Part shown: one piece after another, positions 4,685 to 6,037 of the stretch
Layout: each line of letters starts with the position of its first letter
How positions within the stretch are numbered: position 1 is the first letter of the stretch
NCBI GenBank assembly: GCA_958414155.1
Contig: CATYWI010000088.1
Location: 1-6,037 of the forward strand
Reading direction: 5' to 3'
DNA: 6,037 bases
From: an uncultured Anaerotruncus sp.
GTDB taxonomy: Bacteria > Bacillota_A > Clostridia > Oscillospirales > CAG-272
The notes under the pieces: generated by a model
Told to the model about the DNA's origin: nothing
Databases searched by the model: none
What the model saw: the letters and a program-made list of their open reading frames with translations, nothing else
Position numbers and translations under genes: made by a program

Positions 4685-5729
4685 ATCTGCCCGCCTTGGT
4701 GCAGGCTTCAAACAGTCCGTTTATATAAGCGGCGCCGAGCGCACGGTCATAAAGACCGTAGCCGGGTCTGCCCGCCTCGCCCCATATCATGCGTCCGTGA
4801 TCGGGTCTTACATATCCGTCAAAGCCGCAGTCCACGAGCGCGCGCACTATCGCGTACATATCAAGGCTACCCGCCGAGGAAAGGTGCGCCCTCTCCTCAA
4901 ACGATCCGCCGCCCATTATCTTTACATTGCGTATATGCATGAACGCTATGCGGTCCGCGGCGGCATACTTGCGCACCATTGCGGGAATGTCGTTTCCCGG
5001 CACACAGCCGAGCGAGCCGGTGCAGAAGCAAAGCGAATTTGCAGGGCTGTCGTACAGCGCGAGCATACGGTCAAGATTTGCCTCGCAGGTGATGATCCGC
5101 GGCAGACCGAAGATCGGATACGGCGGATCGTCCGGATGTATCGCCATTCTCACGCCCGCCTCCTCGGCGACCGGGATAACACGGCAAAGGAAATGCTTAA
5201 GGCTACGCCAGAGTCCATCCTCGCCAAGCTCGGAATATGCGGCGATAAGCCCGCGCACCTCATCCTGCGTATAGCTGGCATCCCAACCGGGCAGATGGAT
5301 ATCCTCGTGCAGAGGATCAAGCCCACGCAGGCTGTCGGCATAAAGCACGAGCGACGTTGAGCCGTCTGCGGCGCGGCGGTCAAGCTCGGTGCGCGTCCAG
5401 TCAAATACCGGCATAAAATTATAGGTGACGCACTTTACGCCCACCTCGGCGCAGCGGCGTATATTTTCGCAATAATTGTCGATGAGGCTGTCGGCATCCG
5501 GTCTGCCGAGCTTTATATCCTCATGCACCGGGATCGATTCGACAACATCAAACACAAGACCGTGACTGCGGCATGCCTCTGCAATGGCGGCAAGGCTCTC
5601 GCGCGACCACACGCCGCCCGGCTTTACGTCATACACCGCCGACACTACCGAGCGCATGCCCGGTATCTGCGATATGTATTCAAGGCTCACGGGGTCGTCT
5701 GCTCCGTACCAACGGAATGACAGCTTCAT
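4683..5729 (-). CDS. uxuA: Mannonate dehydratase
   Basis: This enzyme dehydrates D-mannonate to 2-keto-3-deoxygluconate using a divalent metal (Mn or Fe). The 348-residue TIM-barrel protein carries the family hallmarks in order: FRWYG near the N-terminus (5-9), VESIPVHEDIKLG (63-75), TYNFMPVFDWTRT (102-114), IHPDDPP (197-203), FCTGS (235-239), MHIRN (264-268) and RPDHGRMIWGE (308-318). His198, Cys236, His265 and Asp310 are the expected metal ligands. His311 and Tyr324 are in the positions of the residues proposed as catalytic in Streptococcus ManD; this is from memory of the family. The start overlaps the uxaC stop by 4 nt (ATGA), and a GAGGAGGA site lies upstream inside uxaC. The stop is 8 nt before uxuB. 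Nothing is truncated. Confidence 0.95.
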   Translation of the reverse strand: MKLSFRWYGADDPVSLEYISQIPGMRSVVSAVYDVKPGGVWSRESLAAIAEACRSHGLVFDVVESIPVHEDIKLGRPDADSLIDNYCENIRRCAEVGVKCVTYNFMPVFDWTRTELDRRAADGSTSLVLYADSLRGLDPLHEDIHLPGWDASYTQDEVRGLIAAYSELGEDGLWRSLKHFLCRVIPVAEEAGVRMAIHPDDPPYPIFGLPRIITCEANLDRMLALYDSPANSLCFCTGSLGCVPGNDIPAMVRKYAAADRIAFMHIRNVKIMGGGSFEERAHLSSAGSLDMYAIVRALVDCGFDGYVRPDHGRMIWGEAGRPGYGLYDRALGAAYINGLFEACTKAGR

Positions 5730-6037
5730 TTTCCTGCGTCCTCCTCAAGTCCGAAATATTTAAGAGCATTTTCATAGCACACACCGCGCACTATGCGCAT
5801 AAGTGCATCGCGGTCGTCGGGATATCTGCCAGACTCCACCATGCCGCCGAGCATATCGCAAAGTATGCGGCGGAAATATTCATGCCTGGCATAGCTCAGG
5901 AAACTGCGCGAATCGGTAAGCATACCGATAAACGTGCCGAGCACACCGTGCGCGGCGACTCCCGCAAGCTGCTCGCGTATGCCGTCCTCGTGATCGTTGA
6001 ACCACCACGCGCTGCCGTGCTGTATCTTTCCCGGCAC
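5726..6037 (-). CDS. uxaC: Glucuronate (uronate) isomerase, C-terminal 103 residues (partial, starts beyond right edge)
   Basis: This enzyme isomerises D-glucuronate to D-fructuronate (and usually D-galacturonate to D-tagaturonate), the entry step to the pathway. Only the 3' end is inside the window; a full UxaC is about 465 residues. The visible part contains GSAWWFND, then GMLTDSRSFLSYARHEYFRR, which are characteristic of the family's C-terminal region, and ends normally at LEEDAGK. The GTG at the window edge is an internal Val codon, not a start. It overlaps uxuA by 4 nt and is the first operon gene visible here. Any promoter, transporter or GntR/LacI-type regulator would be further right, outside the window. 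Confidence 0.93.
   Translation of the reverse strand: MPGKIQHGSAWWFNDHEDGIREQLAGVAAHGVLGTFIGMLTDSRSFLSYARHEYFRRILCDMLGGMVESGRYPDDRDALMRIVRGVCYENALKYFGLEEDAGK

Noticed and set aside
4235..4942. 235-residue plus-strand open frame across uxuA and uxuB
   Set aside because: It lies antisense to two well-supported enzymes, is Ser/Arg/Pro-rich in the way of GC-rich shadows, and matches no family I know.
4797..5360. 187-residue plus-strand open frame inside uxuA
   Set aside because: It is fully antisense to mannonate dehydratase, whose motifs are all intact on the other strand, and has no domain features.
6035..6037. GTG at the right edge as start of a 103-residue protein
   Set aside because: The frame is open to the edge and the sequence begins inside conserved UxaC sequence, so this is an internal Val codon of a truncated gene.
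1..6037. CRISPR arrays, tRNA/rRNA genes, transposases or insertion-sequence ends
   Set aside because: No regularly spaced repeats, cloverleaf-like sequences, rRNA signatures or transposase-like frames were seen on reading both strands. The only long inverted repeat (2075-2121) encloses no gene.

Overview
The window looks like a chromosomal stretch of a GC-rich member of the Firmicutes, most likely a gut-type Clostridia lineage. This rests on inference. The hexuronate enzymes are the Firmicutes kind (an SDR-type mannonate oxidoreductase as in Bacillus UxuB), the repressor is an XRE/S24 (HdiR/CI-like) protein, the ribosome binding sites are AGGAGG-like, and one promoter is a perfect sigma-A consensus. 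No rRNA, tRNA, CRISPR array or transposase gene is visible.

Left third (1-2160) is a small regulatory island with divergent transcription. On the minus strand, an autocleavable XRE/S24 repressor (422-1039) is followed after 17 nt by the start of an ABC-F ATPase gene that runs off the left edge (405 to 1). On the plus strand, a perfect TTGACA-N17-TATAAT promoter with extended -10 (1123-1151) lies in the 337-nt intergenic region. It points at a sigma-region-4-like regulator gene (1377-1811) and then a tiny methionine-rich, one-TM protein (1869-2066). The promoter is overlapped by a 26-bp dyad. The core of this dyad recurs, 14 of 16 bases identical, just upstream of the sigma-like gene. The two sites are the best operator candidates in the window. 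The island ends in a 47-bp perfect palindrome and a second GC-rich hairpin, which separate it from the convergent operon to the right.

Right two thirds (2152-6037, all minus strand) is a very compact operon, read right to left: uxaC (3' part only), uxuA, uxuB, eda, kdgK. Together these encode the whole route from D-glucuronate to central metabolism. UxaC makes D-fructuronate, UxuB reduces it to D-mannonate, UxuA dehydrates that to 2-keto-3-deoxygluconate (KDG), KdgK phosphorylates it to KDPG, and Eda splits KDPG into pyruvate and glyceraldehyde-3-phosphate. Adjacent genes overlap by 4 nt or are separated by 4-8 nt, so transcription as one unit with translational coupling is likely. The promoter, any transporter and any dedicated regulator lie outside the window to the right.

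The metabolic operon is ordinary in content. The less explained part is the divergent repressor/regulator island with its duplicated dyad, strong promoter and roughly 200-nt leader.
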